64,000 bases of DNA from Patulibacter defluvii (GCF_034096925.1 NZ_JAWZSQ010000011.1:81683-145682); one strand, 5' to 3'; positions 1 to 8,168 are shown, counted from the stretch's first letter. A program made the numbers and translations. The notes: generated by a model from the letters alone, not told the origin.

Positions 1-1
1 C

Positions 2-367
2 GACGGCGGCGTGCTCGGCGTGCTCGGCGCGGTGCTGCTGGCGATCTTCACCGGCTGGGCGATCGCCTGGATCTTCACCTTCATCGGGACCCTCGCTCGC
101 AGCGCGCAGAGCGTTCAGGGGATGTCGATGCTGATCCTCTTCCCGCTGACGTTCCTCTCCAACGCCTTCGTCCCGGTCGACACCCTGCCGGGCTGGCTGG
201 AGACCTTCGTCAACGTCAACCCGGTCTCGCACCTGGTCTCGGCCACCCGCGACCTGGCCAACCACGCGACGATCAGCGGCGAGGTCGGCTGGACGCTGCT
301 GGCCGGCGCGGTCGTGATCGCGATCTTCGCGCCGCTTTCGGTCCGCTCCTACAAGCGCCACCTCTAG
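2..367 (+). CDS. ABC-2 type transporter permease, C-terminal part (5' end outside window)
   Basis: The reading frame is open from the first bases, so only the last 121 residues are present. It shows about three hydrophobic segments and the typical end of DrrB/ABC-2 permeases: a segment ending in LFPLTFLSNAFVP, then a short loop LPGWLETFVNVNPVSH and a last membrane helix before a basic tail. In this family the protein is the membrane half of an exporter, often for drugs or lipids, and works with an ATPase probably encoded just upstream. The stop TAG at 365-367 lies inside a 16-bp inverted repeat shared with the stop of the convergent gene. Substrate cannot be inferred. Confidence 0.85.
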   Translation, partial: DGGVLGVLGAVLLAIFTGWAIAWIFTFIGTLARSAQSVQGMSMLILFPLTFLSNAFVPVDTLPGWLETFVNVNPVSHLVSATRDLANHATISGEVGWTLLAGAVVIAIFAPLSVRSYKRHL

Positions 368-467
368 GCGCGCGTAGGCCGGCGCATCTCGGGCCGGTCG
401 GTGCTCGGCAGTACTGCGTACGGCTCTCGCGCCGCCCGACCCGACCTGCTTGGCCTACGCGCGCCTA
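365..467. repeat. 16-bp perfect inverted repeat spanning two convergent stop codons
   Basis: TAGGCGCGCGTAGGCC at 365-380 is exactly repeated in inverse at 452-467. Inside lie weaker complementary arms (GGTCGG at 396-401 and CCGACC at 441-446) and a 10-bp palindrome GCAGTACTGC at 408-417. The left arm begins with the stop codon of the permease and the right arm carries the stop of the SARP regulator. A two-way transcription terminator is the simplest role. Confidence 0.7.
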
Positions 468-3400
468 ACAGCCACGAGGCGTACCGCCAGCTCGCGCGCC
501 TCGTCGAGCACCGCCACCGCCCGTCGCTCGCCGAGCGCCGCCTGGGCCGTCGCCAGCGCGCCGGGGGCGACCGCCTCGGCACGCGCCGCCGCCGGCTCCC
601 AGGCCAGCGTCGGGATCGTGCGGTTGTAGGCGAACCGGTCGGCCAGCACCAGCAGCAGGACCGCGTCCTCCGGCGACAGCCCGCCGCGGTGCAGGCCCCA
701 CGACCCGAGGCCGAAGAGCAGCGTGCCGGAGGCCGGGTAGTCGAGGAACGTGTCGCCCGGATCGACCACCGCCCGGCAGCGCGCGAGGGCGTGGTCGAAC
801 AGCTCGCGGCCGGCGGCCTGCTCGTCGGCGGTGGTGGCGAAGCGGGCGAAGGCGGTCAGCGCGGTCGCCTCGCCGAACAGCACCCACGGCTCGAGCCCGG
901 TCGGCTCGATCCCCGGCATCCGCAGCTCGCGCAGCTCGGCCATCACCCGCTGGTACCGCCGCAGCCCGTCGCCGTGGTCGCCGCGGGCGAGGGCCAGCTC
1001 GGCCCACCCGACGTCGACCACCATCGCGCCGCCGAAGATCGTCTCGATCCCGGAGATCCGCACGCTCAGCTCGCGCTCGGCGTCGTCGAGCCGGCCGTCG
1101 AGGATCGCGCCCAGCGCCAGCAGCGCCCGCAGCTGGGCGCGATCGTCGCGGGCGCCCAGCCGCTCCAGCACCGGCAACGCGGCGCGGGCGTGGCGCATCG
1201 CCGTCGTCTGGTCGCCGAGCTGCATCCACAGCTGCGCCAGCTGGGTCCGCAGGATCGCCCCCGCCCACGGCCCGTCGTCGGGCAGCAGCAGGCCCAGCGC
1301 CCGCTCGCCGGCCTCGCAGGCACGGTCCGGCTCGCCGGCGTTCTCGCGGATGTGGATCGACCACTGGAGCGCGGCCAGCGCGGTGTGGCGGTCCGGGTCG
1401 TGCTCCAGCCCGTCGAGCCGCAGCGGGAAGCGGCCGCCGTCCTCGGGGTCGTAGGCCAGCATCACCCGCGCGGCGCCGGCCAGCCGCGGGTCGTCGGTCG
1501 CCTCCGGCCCCAGCCGCGCCAGCAGCTCGCGGACCGGCCCGGCGTGCTCGTCGCTGGTCACCATCGCGTTGCCGAGCGTGACCGTCGCCGCCGCGAGGGC
1601 GATCTCGCGCAGCTCCGCCGGCGGCTCCCAGCCGTCGAGCGCCTGCGCCACGGCCTGGATCAGGACCACCGGCCGCTCGTGCTCGCCGCGGATCGCCCAG
1701 AAGCCGCCGAGCGTCGCCATCAGCCGCGCGACCGCGGCCGGGTCGCCGTCGGCCAGCGCGCTGCGCAGCTCGTCGGCGAGGTTGCTCTCCTCGGCGTCGA
1801 GCGCGTCGATCGCCGCGAACTGCTGGCGGCCGAAGAGCAGCCGGCCGTGGCGGGTGGCGTAGTCGATCGCCCAGGCCCGCTGGGCGGCGGCCGCGGCTTC
1901 GCGCTCGCCGGCCGCGTCGAGCCGCATCCGGCCGAACTCGCGGACGGTCTCCAGCATCCGGTAGCGGACCGGGCCAGCCGCCTCGTGGACGCTCAGCAGC
2001 GACTGGTCGACCAGGCCCTGGATCGCCTCGAACGCCCCGTCGCCGAGGACCGCGTCGGCCGTCTCGAGCGTGAAGCCGTCGTGGAACAGCGCCAGCCATC
2101 GCAGCGCCCGCCGCTCGTCGTCGCCGAGCAGGTTCCACGACCAGTCGATCACCGCCAGCAGCGTCTGGTGGCGGTCGGGGGCGCTGCGGTCGCCGCCCCG
2201 CAGCAGCGCGAAGCGGTCCTCCAGCCGGCGGTCGATCTCGTCGACGGCCATCGCCCGCACCTTCGCCGCCGCCAGCTCGATCGCCAGCGGCAGCCCGTCG
2301 AGCCGCTCGACGATCCGGCGCACGACCGCCTCGTCCAGCCGCACGTCGGGCCGGGCCGCGACCGCCCGCTGCCGGAAGAGGTCGACCGCGTCGTCGGCGG
2401 CCAGCTCGCCGAGCGGGTAGACGCGCTCGGCCCCGATCGCCAGCCGCGCGCGGGTGGTGGTGACGACCCGCAGGTCGGCGGTGGTCGCGACCAGGAACGC
2501 CACCAGCTCGGCGACGGCCGCGACCAGGTGCTCGCAGTTGTCGAGGATCAGCAGGGTCGGCGCCCGCGCCAGCTGCTCGGCGATCCGGGCCCGGACGTCG
2601 GCCCGCTGCTCCGGCGTCAGCGTCCTCCGGCTGCTGACCGAGTCGCGGACGCCGAGCTGCGAGCCGACCTCACCGACCAGGTCCTCGGGCGTGGTGACGC
2701 CGACCAGCTCGACCACGTGAACGACCGGCTGCGAGGCCTGGCGCGCGAGCACGTGGGCGATCCGGGTCTTGCCGAGCCCGCCGGGACCGAGGATCGAGAC
2801 CACCCGGGACGTGGCCAGCAGCGACCGCAGCCGCTCGACGTCGCGGTCGCGGCCGAGCAGCACGGTGGCGTCGAAGCGGACGCCGCTGCGGACCGGCCGG
2901 TCGCGCGCCAGCAGGTCGCGGTGGACCCGCTGGAGCGGCTCGCCCGGGTTCGCGCCCAGCCGCTCGCGGAGGTCGCGGCGGTAGCGCTCGTAGCGGTCGA
3001 GCGCGGCGCCGGGCCCGCGGACCTCGAGCTCGCTGCGCAGCAGGTCGGCCAGCAGCGGCTCGTCGTCGGGCGCGGCGGCGTGGGCCGCCTCCAGCACCGG
3101 CAGCGCGTCCTCGTGGGCGCCGGTCCGGCTGGAGGCGCGGGCCAGCAGCAGCCGCGCCCGCCCGGCGTCGGCGGCAGCCTCGCGCCGGAGGTCGGCCAGC
3201 GGTCCCGGCTCGTCCTCGGCGACCGCCGCCAGGCCGTCGGCCAGGGTCAGCGCCTCGCGGGCCCGCTCGGCGGCGGCCAGCGGGTCGTCGCCGATCGCGC
3301 GGGCGGCGGCGGCCACCAGCGCGGCCAGCCGGGCGCTGTCGACCTCGTCGGCGGACAGCCCCAGCCGGTAGCCGTCGCCGTCGCGCAGGACGGTCTCCGG

Positions 3401-3616
3401 CCCGCAGGCGGTGCGGGTGCGGGAGACGACCACCTGCAGGCCCTTGGTGGCGTTGGCCGGCTCCTCGTCGCCCCAGATCAGCTCGACCAGCCGCTCGCCG
3501 CGGACGGTCCGCCCGGCGCGGGCCGCCAGCGCCGCCAGCAGCGCCTGCGAGCGCTCGCCGACGACCGTCGCGCCGTCGCAGCGGACGCCGTCGAGGAGGG
3601 TCAGGCGGACGGGCAC
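455..3616 (-). CDS. SARP/AfsR-type transcriptional regulator with BTAD, NB-ARC and TPR-like regions
   Basis: A 1053-residue cytoplasmic regulator. Residues about 1-90 match an OmpR-type winged helix of SARP proteins (ending near RLGLSADEVD). Residues about 95-250 are a bacterial transcriptional activation domain. A STAND ATPase follows, with P-loop GPGGLGKT near 277-284 and Walker B LLILDNCEH near 354-362. The last 450 residues are Ala/Leu-rich helices typical of TPR arrays. There is no C-terminal LuxR helix-turn-helix. The start chosen is GTG 3616, 7 bases after a TAGACT box (leaderless); the frame stays open further upstream but without regulator-like sequence. Such proteins activate secondary metabolism or local operons. 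The divergent acylase gene is an obvious candidate target, which is inference only. Confidence 0.9.
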   Translation of the reverse strand: MPVRLTLLDGVRCDGATVVGERSQALLAALAARAGRTVRGERLVELIWGDEEPANATKGLQVVVSRTRTACGPETVLRDGDGYRLGLSADEVDSARLAALVAAAARAIGDDPLAAAERAREALTLADGLAAVAEDEPGPLADLRREAAADAGRARLLLARASSRTGAHEDALPVLEAAHAAAPDDEPLLADLLRSELEVRGPGAALDRYERYRRDLRERLGANPGEPLQRVHRDLLARDRPVRSGVRFDATVLLGRDRDVERLRSLLATSRVVSILGPGGLGKTRIAHVLARQASQPVVHVVELVGVTTPEDLVGEVGSQLGVRDSVSSRRTLTPEQRADVRARIAEQLARAPTLLILDNCEHLVAAVAELVAFLVATTADLRVVTTTRARLAIGAERVYPLGELAADDAVDLFRQRAVAARPDVRLDEAVVRRIVERLDGLPLAIELAAAKVRAMAVDEIDRRLEDRFALLRGGDRSAPDRHQTLLAVIDWSWNLLGDDERRALRWLALFHDGFTLETADAVLGDGAFEAIQGLVDQSLLSVHEAAGPVRYRMLETVREFGRMRLDAAGEREAAAAAQRAWAIDYATRHGRLLFGRQQFAAIDALDAEESNLADELRSALADGDPAAVARLMATLGGFWAIRGEHERPVVLIQAVAQALDGWEPPAELREIALAAATVTLGNAMVTSDEHAGPVRELLARLGPEATDDPRLAGAARVMLAYDPEDGGRFPLRLDGLEHDPDRHTALAALQWSIHIRENAGEPDRACEAGERALGLLLPDDGPWAGAILRTQLAQLWMQLGDQTTAMRHARAALPVLERLGARDDRAQLRALLALGAILDGRLDDAERELSVRISGIETIFGGAMVVDVGWAELALARGDHGDGLRRYQRVMAELRELRMPGIEPTGLEPWVLFGEATALTAFARFATTADEQAAGRELFDHALARCRAVVDPGDTFLDYPASGTLLFGLGSWGLHRGGLSPEDAVLLLVLADRFAYNRTIPTLAWEPAAARAEAVAPGALATAQAALGERRAVAVLDEARELAVRLVAVRRA

Positions 3617-3623
3617 GCGGGTC

Positions 3624-3629
3624 AGTCTA
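3624..3629 (-). promoter_or_regulatory. Probable -10 box of leaderless SARP promoter
   Basis: TAGACT on the minus strand, 7 bases before GTG 3616. The same box with a 6-base gap precedes GTG 62229. No convincing -35 box was seen. Confidence 0.6.
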
Positions 3630-3645
3630 GGCCCGGTGGCGGGCG

Positions 3646-3759
3646 GGGCGAACGTCGCACGCCGGCCGGCCGCCGCGGGCCGTGCGACGTTCGCCCTCGC
3701 GGGCGGTGGCGAGCGTGACACGGCGGCCGGGGCGGTGGCGGCACGTGACGTTCGCCACC
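3646..3759. repeat. Four-unit palindromic element, copy 1
   Basis: Units: GGGCGAACGTCGCACG (3646-3661), its exact inverse (3681-3696), GGTGGCGAGCGTGACAC (3705-3721) and CACGTGACGTTCGCCACC (3742-3759). The ACGT centres are 35, 26 and 35 bases apart. It lies between divergent genes, so it is not simply a terminator. It resembles REP/BIME elements in layout. Confidence 0.8.
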
Positions 3760-3802
3760 GGGGAGCGGCGCCAGATCGTTCCCGCGACTCCCCGCCGACG
3801 AC

Positions 3803-3808
3803 TAGGCT
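3803..3808 (+). promoter_or_regulatory. Probable -10 box of leaderless acylase promoter
   Basis: TAGGCT ends 6 bases before GTG 3815, so transcription would start at or next to the start codon. Confidence 0.6.
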
Positions 3809-3814
3809 GGGGGA

Positions 3815-6181
3815 GTGCTGAGGGGGATGGTGGGGTTGGCGGCGACCGTCGCGGCGTGCGCGACGTTCGCGACGAGTGCCGACGCGCGGGTGGTCCGCGC
3901 GGAGGGGGTGCTGCCGCCGGGGCAGAGCGGCTACGTCTCGCTGACGGGGCTGCTGCAGGGCACCGGCTCGCCGCACCTCTACGACCAGCAGCCGCTGTTC
4001 GTCAACTGGCAGCGGAAGTCGATGCTGCTCGACCAGCCGAGCCTCGACGAGCAGCGGCCACGGCCGGGCGTCGTGATCCGGCGCGACCGCTACGGCGTGC
4101 CGTCGGTGACCGGGGCGACCGAGCTCGACGCCTGGTGGGGCGTCGGCTACGCGGTCGCCCAGGACCGGCTCTTCCAGCTCGAGGCGTTCCGCCACGCGAC
4201 CAAGGGCCGGCTGGCCGAGCTGACCGGCAAGGACGCGCTCGAGGACGACCTGGTCTCGCGCCGCGACTACTACACGGCCGACGAGCGGCGGGCGATGCTG
4301 GAGCGGCTGCCGGCCGCCTCGCGGGCCCGCGCCGAGGCCTACCGCGACGGCGTCAACCGCTGGATCCAGCACGTCAACCTGGACCTGGCCGATCCGGTCG
4401 GCGTCCTCGACCTGCCCGCCGAGTACGTCGCGACGCTGACCCAGGTCGAGCCGTGGACGCTCGACGACAGCATCGCGATCGGGATCTTCCTCGGCCGCAC
4501 GATCCCCAGCGGCGACGGCTCGGAGCTGCGCAACCTGCGGCTGCTCCAGCAGCGCGGCAAGCAGGCGCTGGAGGCGCTGGTGCCGCTGCACCAGCGCGGT
4601 CAGCTGTCGACGATCCCGCGCGAGGAGGGCCGCTTCCCACAGGGCGCCGAGCTGACGCCGGCCCAGGAGCGGGAGGCGCTCGACCGCTCGGCCGAGCTGG
4701 CCACGACGCTGCCGGCGGCCTCGCGCGCGGCGGCCGGCGCGGCGACGGCGAAGAACGACCTGGAGGCCGGGCGAATCGGCCGCGTCGGCGGCTCGTCGAT
4801 GTTCACCGTCCGCAAGCCGGGCGGCGGGGCGCTGCTCTTCAACGGCCCGCAGCTGGGCTTCTCGGCTCCCGAGCTGTTCGTCGAGCTCGAGGTCCACGCG
4901 CCGGGGCTCGACCTGCGCGGGGTGACCGCGCCCGGCCTGCCGATCATCGGCACCGGCCACAACGGCAACGTCGCCTGGGGGATCACCAGCGGCCTCAGCG
5001 ACGAGGACGACCTCTACGCCGAGAAGCTCGTCCCCGGCCAGCCGGAGAAGTACTGGTACAAGGGCCAGATCCGGACGATGGACTGCCGCGACGAGACCTT
5101 CACCTACAAGGAGGGCGTCAGCGCGCTGCTCGACGGCCGGGTGCCGGAGTTCGGCACCAAGAAGGAGCGGATCTGCCGCACCGTCCACGGTCCGGTCCAG
5201 GAGCGGCAGGGCAACGTCGCCTACGCGCGCCGCTACGCGATCTGGGGCCGCGAGACCGAGACGCTGCCGGCGATGGAGCAGGTCAACCGCGCCCGCGACA
5301 TCCACGAGGTCGACCAGGCGACCCGCTCGCTGACCTGGAACGAGAACCTGATGGCCGCCGATTCGAAGGGCAACATCGGCTACTGGCACCCGGGCCTCTT
5401 CCAGCAGCGGCCGGCCGGCTACGACCAGCGGCTGCCGCTGCCGGGCACCGGCGAGGCCGAGTGGCCGGGCCTGGTCGACCGCGCGACGCTGCCGCGGGTC
5501 ATCAACCCCAAGCAGGGCTGGCTGGCGAACTGGAACAACGTCCCGTCGCAGGGCTGGACGACCGGCGACAGCGTCGCCGACGAGCGGCTGACCGGCCGCT
5601 TCCACCGCGTCGGCTGGCTGATGTGGCTGGTCCGGTCGCTGGCCAAGGACCCGACCTGGGAGGGCGCCGAGCGGGCGATCCGCCAGGAGGGCAGCGTGGC
5701 CCAGCAGCGGCCGCTGGCGGGACGCCGGCTGCGGCTGGCCGCCGACGGCGCGAGCGGCAAGGCGGCCAAGGTGCTGGCCGTGATCCGGGCCTGGGACGGC
5801 GACTACACCCGCACCGACGCGGCCAAGACGGTCGATCCCGGCGTGGCCGCCTGGGACGCCTTCAAGCAGCAGGCCGCGAAGCAGGCGACCGCGGCGATCG
5901 GCGGCTTCGCGGGCTTCGCCGAGCGACCCTCGAACACCCACCAGTTCGACGCCACCAACGCCCAGGGCTACGCGCTGCGGACGCTCGACGCCGACGGCTA
6001 CCGGCGCGCCGCGGCCGCCGCCCACGACGTGCTCGTGGCCCGCTTCGGCAGCGACGACCCGGCCCGCTGGCGCGAGCCGCGGCGCGAGATCGCCGTCCCC
6101 GCCCAGGGCGCGATGCAGGCCCCGCGGCAGCCGTTCTTCGACCGCGGGACCTGGGAGCAGCTGATCGAGCTGGAGCCGTAG
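3815..6181 (+). CDS. Exported penicillin-acylase-family (Ntn) amidohydrolase
   Basis: 788 residues. The N-terminus is a signal peptide (MVGLAATVAACATFATSADA from the second start candidate, ATG 3827). The alpha region has the family motif YGVPSVTG with AWWGVGYAVAQDRLFQLE. The beta chain should begin at Ser327 in GGSSMFTV, after autocatalytic removal of a linker rich in Ala and Arg. Other family blocks are TGHNGNVAWGITSG and NWNNVPSQGW, which holds the expected oxyanion-hole Asn. The usual Ser-Asn pair at the cleavage site is Ser-Ser here. Family members remove acyl chains from beta-lactams, acyl-homoserine lactones or lipopeptides outside the cytoplasm; the substrate is unknown. The gene diverges from the SARP regulator. 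GTG 3815 is preferred because of the TAGGCT box. Confidence 0.88.
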   Translation: MLRGMVGLAATVAACATFATSADARVVRAEGVLPPGQSGYVSLTGLLQGTGSPHLYDQQPLFVNWQRKSMLLDQPSLDEQRPRPGVVIRRDRYGVPSVTGATELDAWWGVGYAVAQDRLFQLEAFRHATKGRLAELTGKDALEDDLVSRRDYYTADERRAMLERLPAASRARAEAYRDGVNRWIQHVNLDLADPVGVLDLPAEYVATLTQVEPWTLDDSIAIGIFLGRTIPSGDGSELRNLRLLQQRGKQALEALVPLHQRGQLSTIPREEGRFPQGAELTPAQEREALDRSAELATTLPAASRAAAGAATAKNDLEAGRIGRVGGSSMFTVRKPGGGALLFNGPQLGFSAPELFVELEVHAPGLDLRGVTAPGLPIIGTGHNGNVAWGITSGLSDEDDLYAEKLVPGQPEKYWYKGQIRTMDCRDETFTYKEGVSALLDGRVPEFGTKKERICRTVHGPVQERQGNVAYARRYAIWGRETETLPAMEQVNRARDIHEVDQATRSLTWNENLMAADSKGNIGYWHPGLFQQRPAGYDQRLPLPGTGEAEWPGLVDRATLPRVINPKQGWLANWNNVPSQGWTTGDSVADERLTGRFHRVGWLMWLVRSLAKDPTWEGAERAIRQEGSVAQQRPLAGRRLRLAADGASGKAAKVLAVIRAWDGDYTRTDAAKTVDPGVAAWDAFKQQAAKQATAAIGGFAGFAERPSNTHQFDATNAQGYALRTLDADGYRRAAAAAHDVLVARFGSDDPARWREPRREIAVPAQGAMQAPRQPFFDRGTWEQLIELEP

Positions 6182-6198
6182 GGGCGGGGCCGGCTGGA

Positions 6199-6312
6199 GG
6201 GGCCAACGTCGCACGGCCACCCGCCCGTCGCTGGCGTGGAACGTTCGCCGTCGCCTGCGGTGGTCAACGTCGCACGGTGGGGGAGCGGGGCCGGGCGTGT
6301 GACGTTCGCCCC
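6199..6312. repeat. Four-unit palindromic element, copy 2
   Basis: Units at 6199-6216, 6233-6249, 6259-6277 and 6294-6312 alternate in orientation; cores read CAACGTCGCACGG, GAACGTTCGCC, CAACGTCGCACGG and TGACGTTCGCC. The ACGT centres are 35, 26 and 35 bases apart, identical to copy 1. It fills the gap between the acylase and the next gene on the same strand. Confidence 0.8.
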
Positions 6313-6368
6313 CCCCGGCGTGCGGGTCGCTTGCATCGTCGCCTCGCATGGCCGGCGGCACCAGCGGG

Positions 6369-6374
6369 TAGCGT
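6369..6374 (+). promoter_or_regulatory. Probable -10 box of leaderless promoter
   Basis: TAGCGT ends exactly 6 bases before ATG 6381. Confidence 0.55.
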
Positions 6375-6380
6375 CCCGTC

Positions 6381-6905
6381 ATGGACTACGACCCGCCCAC
6401 GCGCCGCCTGCCGCAGGAGCCGCGGGCGCCGCTTCCGCCGACGCCGCCCCGCGGTCCGGGGACCGACGAGGAGCCGCCCGCGGTGCTGGCCGAGCGGATC
6501 CGCTCGCTGCGGACGATCGTGACGATCCTGGCCGTGGTCGCCGTCGCGGCGCTGGCGATCGCCTTCTGGGCCCTGCTCGACGGCGGCGGCGACGGGTCGA
6601 GCGGGAGCGGGGGCGGGAGCACCAGCGGTCTCCGCCAGCGGGTCGAGGACCTGCAGCAGCGGGTCGACGGCCGCGCCACCGACGGCGACGTGAAGAAGGT
6701 CCGCGACGACCTGGCCGAGCTGCGCAAGCAGGTCGAGGACGCGGCCTCCTCCTCGTCCTCGGGCACCACCACGGCGACCACGCCGGACAGCGGCAACAGC
6801 GAGCAGGCGCAGCAGATCTCCGACCTCCAGAGCTCGCTCGACGGCCTGACCCAGCGGGTCGACCAGCTGGAGAGCCAGGCCTCCAGCGGCGCCACGACGC
6901 CCTAG
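6381..6905 (+). CDS. Small single-pass membrane protein with coiled coils, function unknown
   Basis: 174 residues. A Pro-rich cytoplasmic head (about 1-38) is followed by one membrane helix (about 45-66, IVTILAVVAVAALAIAFWAL). A Gly/Ser linker follows, then two heptad-like segments: LRQRVEDLQQRVDGR through LAELRKQVEDA, and ISDLQSSLDGLTQRVDQLES near the C-terminus, separated by a Ser/Thr-rich stretch. The layout suggests a type II membrane protein with an extracytoplasmic coiled coil that could self-associate or space envelope layers. No family recognised. The start is set by the leaderless box TAGCGT. A palindromic repeat follows 12 bases after the stop. Confidence 0.75.
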   Translation: MDYDPPTRRLPQEPRAPLPPTPPRGPGTDEEPPAVLAERIRSLRTIVTILAVVAVAALAIAFWALLDGGGDGSSGSGGGSTSGLRQRVEDLQQRVDGRATDGDVKKVRDDLAELRKQVEDAASSSSSGTTTATTPDSGNSEQAQQISDLQSSLDGLTQRVDQLESQASSGATTP

Positions 6906-6917
6906 CTGCGGCCCACC

Positions 6918-6952
6918 GCGACGTTCCGGTCGCTCAGCGACCGGAACGTCGC
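6918..6952. repeat. Short palindromic element (inner-pair relative), copy A
   Basis: 17-bp arms at 6918-6934 and 6936-6952 pair perfectly around one base; the left arm reads GCGACGTTCCGGTCGCT. The ACGT centres are 25 bases apart. The same palindrome, slightly shorter, recurs at 45791-45819. It follows a gene end, so it may also terminate transcription. Confidence 0.75.
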
Positions 6953-7055
6953 AGGCGGCGGGGGCGGCGCGCGGCGGGGGCGCCATCGCCGGGGCCTATG
7001 CCCGTATCCGCGACCGGTCTTGGTCGCGTGGGCCCGCGGCTGCGAGGGTCCCGGC

Positions 7056-8144
7056 ATGGGAGAGGAGCGCAGCGGCGCGGCGGCCGAGGACGCCCGCGCC
7101 GGCACCGTGCTGGTGGCGGGAGCGGGCGGCGTGATCGGCGGCTACGCCGCGGCCGAGTACGCCCGCCGCGACGGCTGGCGCGTGCGGGCGGCCAGCCGGC
7201 GGCCACCGGTCGGACCGGCGCAGGCGGTCGACCACCTGGCCGTCGACCTGCTCGACGCCGACGCCGCCCAGGCCGGCCTGCGCGGCGCGGCCGACACCAC
7301 CCACCTGGTCTTCGCCGCCTACGCCGAGCGGCTGGATCCCCACGAGCAGGTGACCGTCAACCTGGCGCTGCTGCGCAACGCCCTCGACGGGCTGCGGTGC
7401 GCCGGGGCGACCCTGCGGCACGTGACCCTGTACCAGGGGATGAAGGCCTACGGCGCCCACCTGGGGCCGTTCGAGACGCCGACCGACGAGCGCCATCCGC
7501 GGCTGCTGGGGCCGAACTTCTACTACGACCAGGAGGACCTGCTGCGGGAGCGGGCGGCCGAGGACGGCTGGGCCTGGACGATCCTGCGGCCCGAGGGCGT
7601 GATCGGCTACACGGTTGGGACGCCGATGAACCTGCTGATGGCGCTGGTCGCCTACGCGGCGATCTGCCAGGAGACGGGGGTGCCGCTGCGGTTCCCCGGC
7701 ACGGCGCGCGCCTACGACGCGCTCTACCAGGTCAGCGACGCCGAGCTGCTGGCCCGGGCGACGGTCTGGAGCGGCGCCACCGCGGCGGCCCACGGCGAGA
7801 TCTTCAACCTGACCAACGGCGACGTCTTCCGCTGGCGGCAGCTGTGGCCGCGGCTGGCCGAGGCGTTCGGGCTGCCGGTCGCCGAGCCCCAGCCGCTCGA
7901 CCTGCCGACCCACATGCGCGGCCACGGCGAGGCGTGGCGCGACCGGGTCCGGCGGCGGGGCCTGCGGGAGACGCCCTGGGAGCAGGTGGTGGACTGGCGC
8001 TTCGGGCAGTTCATCCTCGGCTCGGAGCACGACAACATCTCCAACACCACCAAGATCCGCCGGGCGGGATTCACTGAGTGCTACGACACCCTCGACCGCC
8101 TGAGTGAATGGTTCGGGAGGATGTTGGACGAGCGGGTGGTCTGA
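7056..8144 (+). CDS. NAD(P)-dependent reductase of the PRISE-like atypical SDR family
   Basis: 362 residues. The N-terminal Rossmann motif is VLVAGAGGVIGGYAA. The block LYQGMKAYGAHLGP, then PNFYYDQEDLL and LRPEGVIGY match progesterone 5-beta-reductase/iridoid synthase-like proteins, where the Lys in QGMK and a Tyr in NFYY are the catalytic pair. Plant members reduce enones; bacterial members are common but mostly uncharacterised, so the substrate is open. ATG 7056 has GAGGG about 6 bases upstream; the frame is open 12 codons further but with no ribosome site. It converges on the LysR gene. Confidence 0.85.
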   Translation: MGEERSGAAAEDARAGTVLVAGAGGVIGGYAAAEYARRDGWRVRAASRRPPVGPAQAVDHLAVDLLDADAAQAGLRGAADTTHLVFAAYAERLDPHEQVTVNLALLRNALDGLRCAGATLRHVTLYQGMKAYGAHLGPFETPTDERHPRLLGPNFYYDQEDLLRERAAEDGWAWTILRPEGVIGYTVGTPMNLLMALVAYAAICQETGVPLRFPGTARAYDALYQVSDAELLARATVWSGATAAAHGEIFNLTNGDVFRWRQLWPRLAEAFGLPVAEPQPLDLPTHMRGHGEAWRDRVRRRGLRETPWEQVVDWRFGQFILGSEHDNISNTTKIRRAGFTECYDTLDRLSEWFGRMLDERVV

Positions 8145-8168
8145 CCACTGATGGTGAGGCAGTATTTT

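Noticed and set aside
401..3718. A 1105-codon open frame on the plus strand opposite the SARP gene
   Set aside because: Composition is Arg/Gln/Gly/Pro-rich without any domain; it mirrors GC-rich codon positions of the real minus-strand gene.
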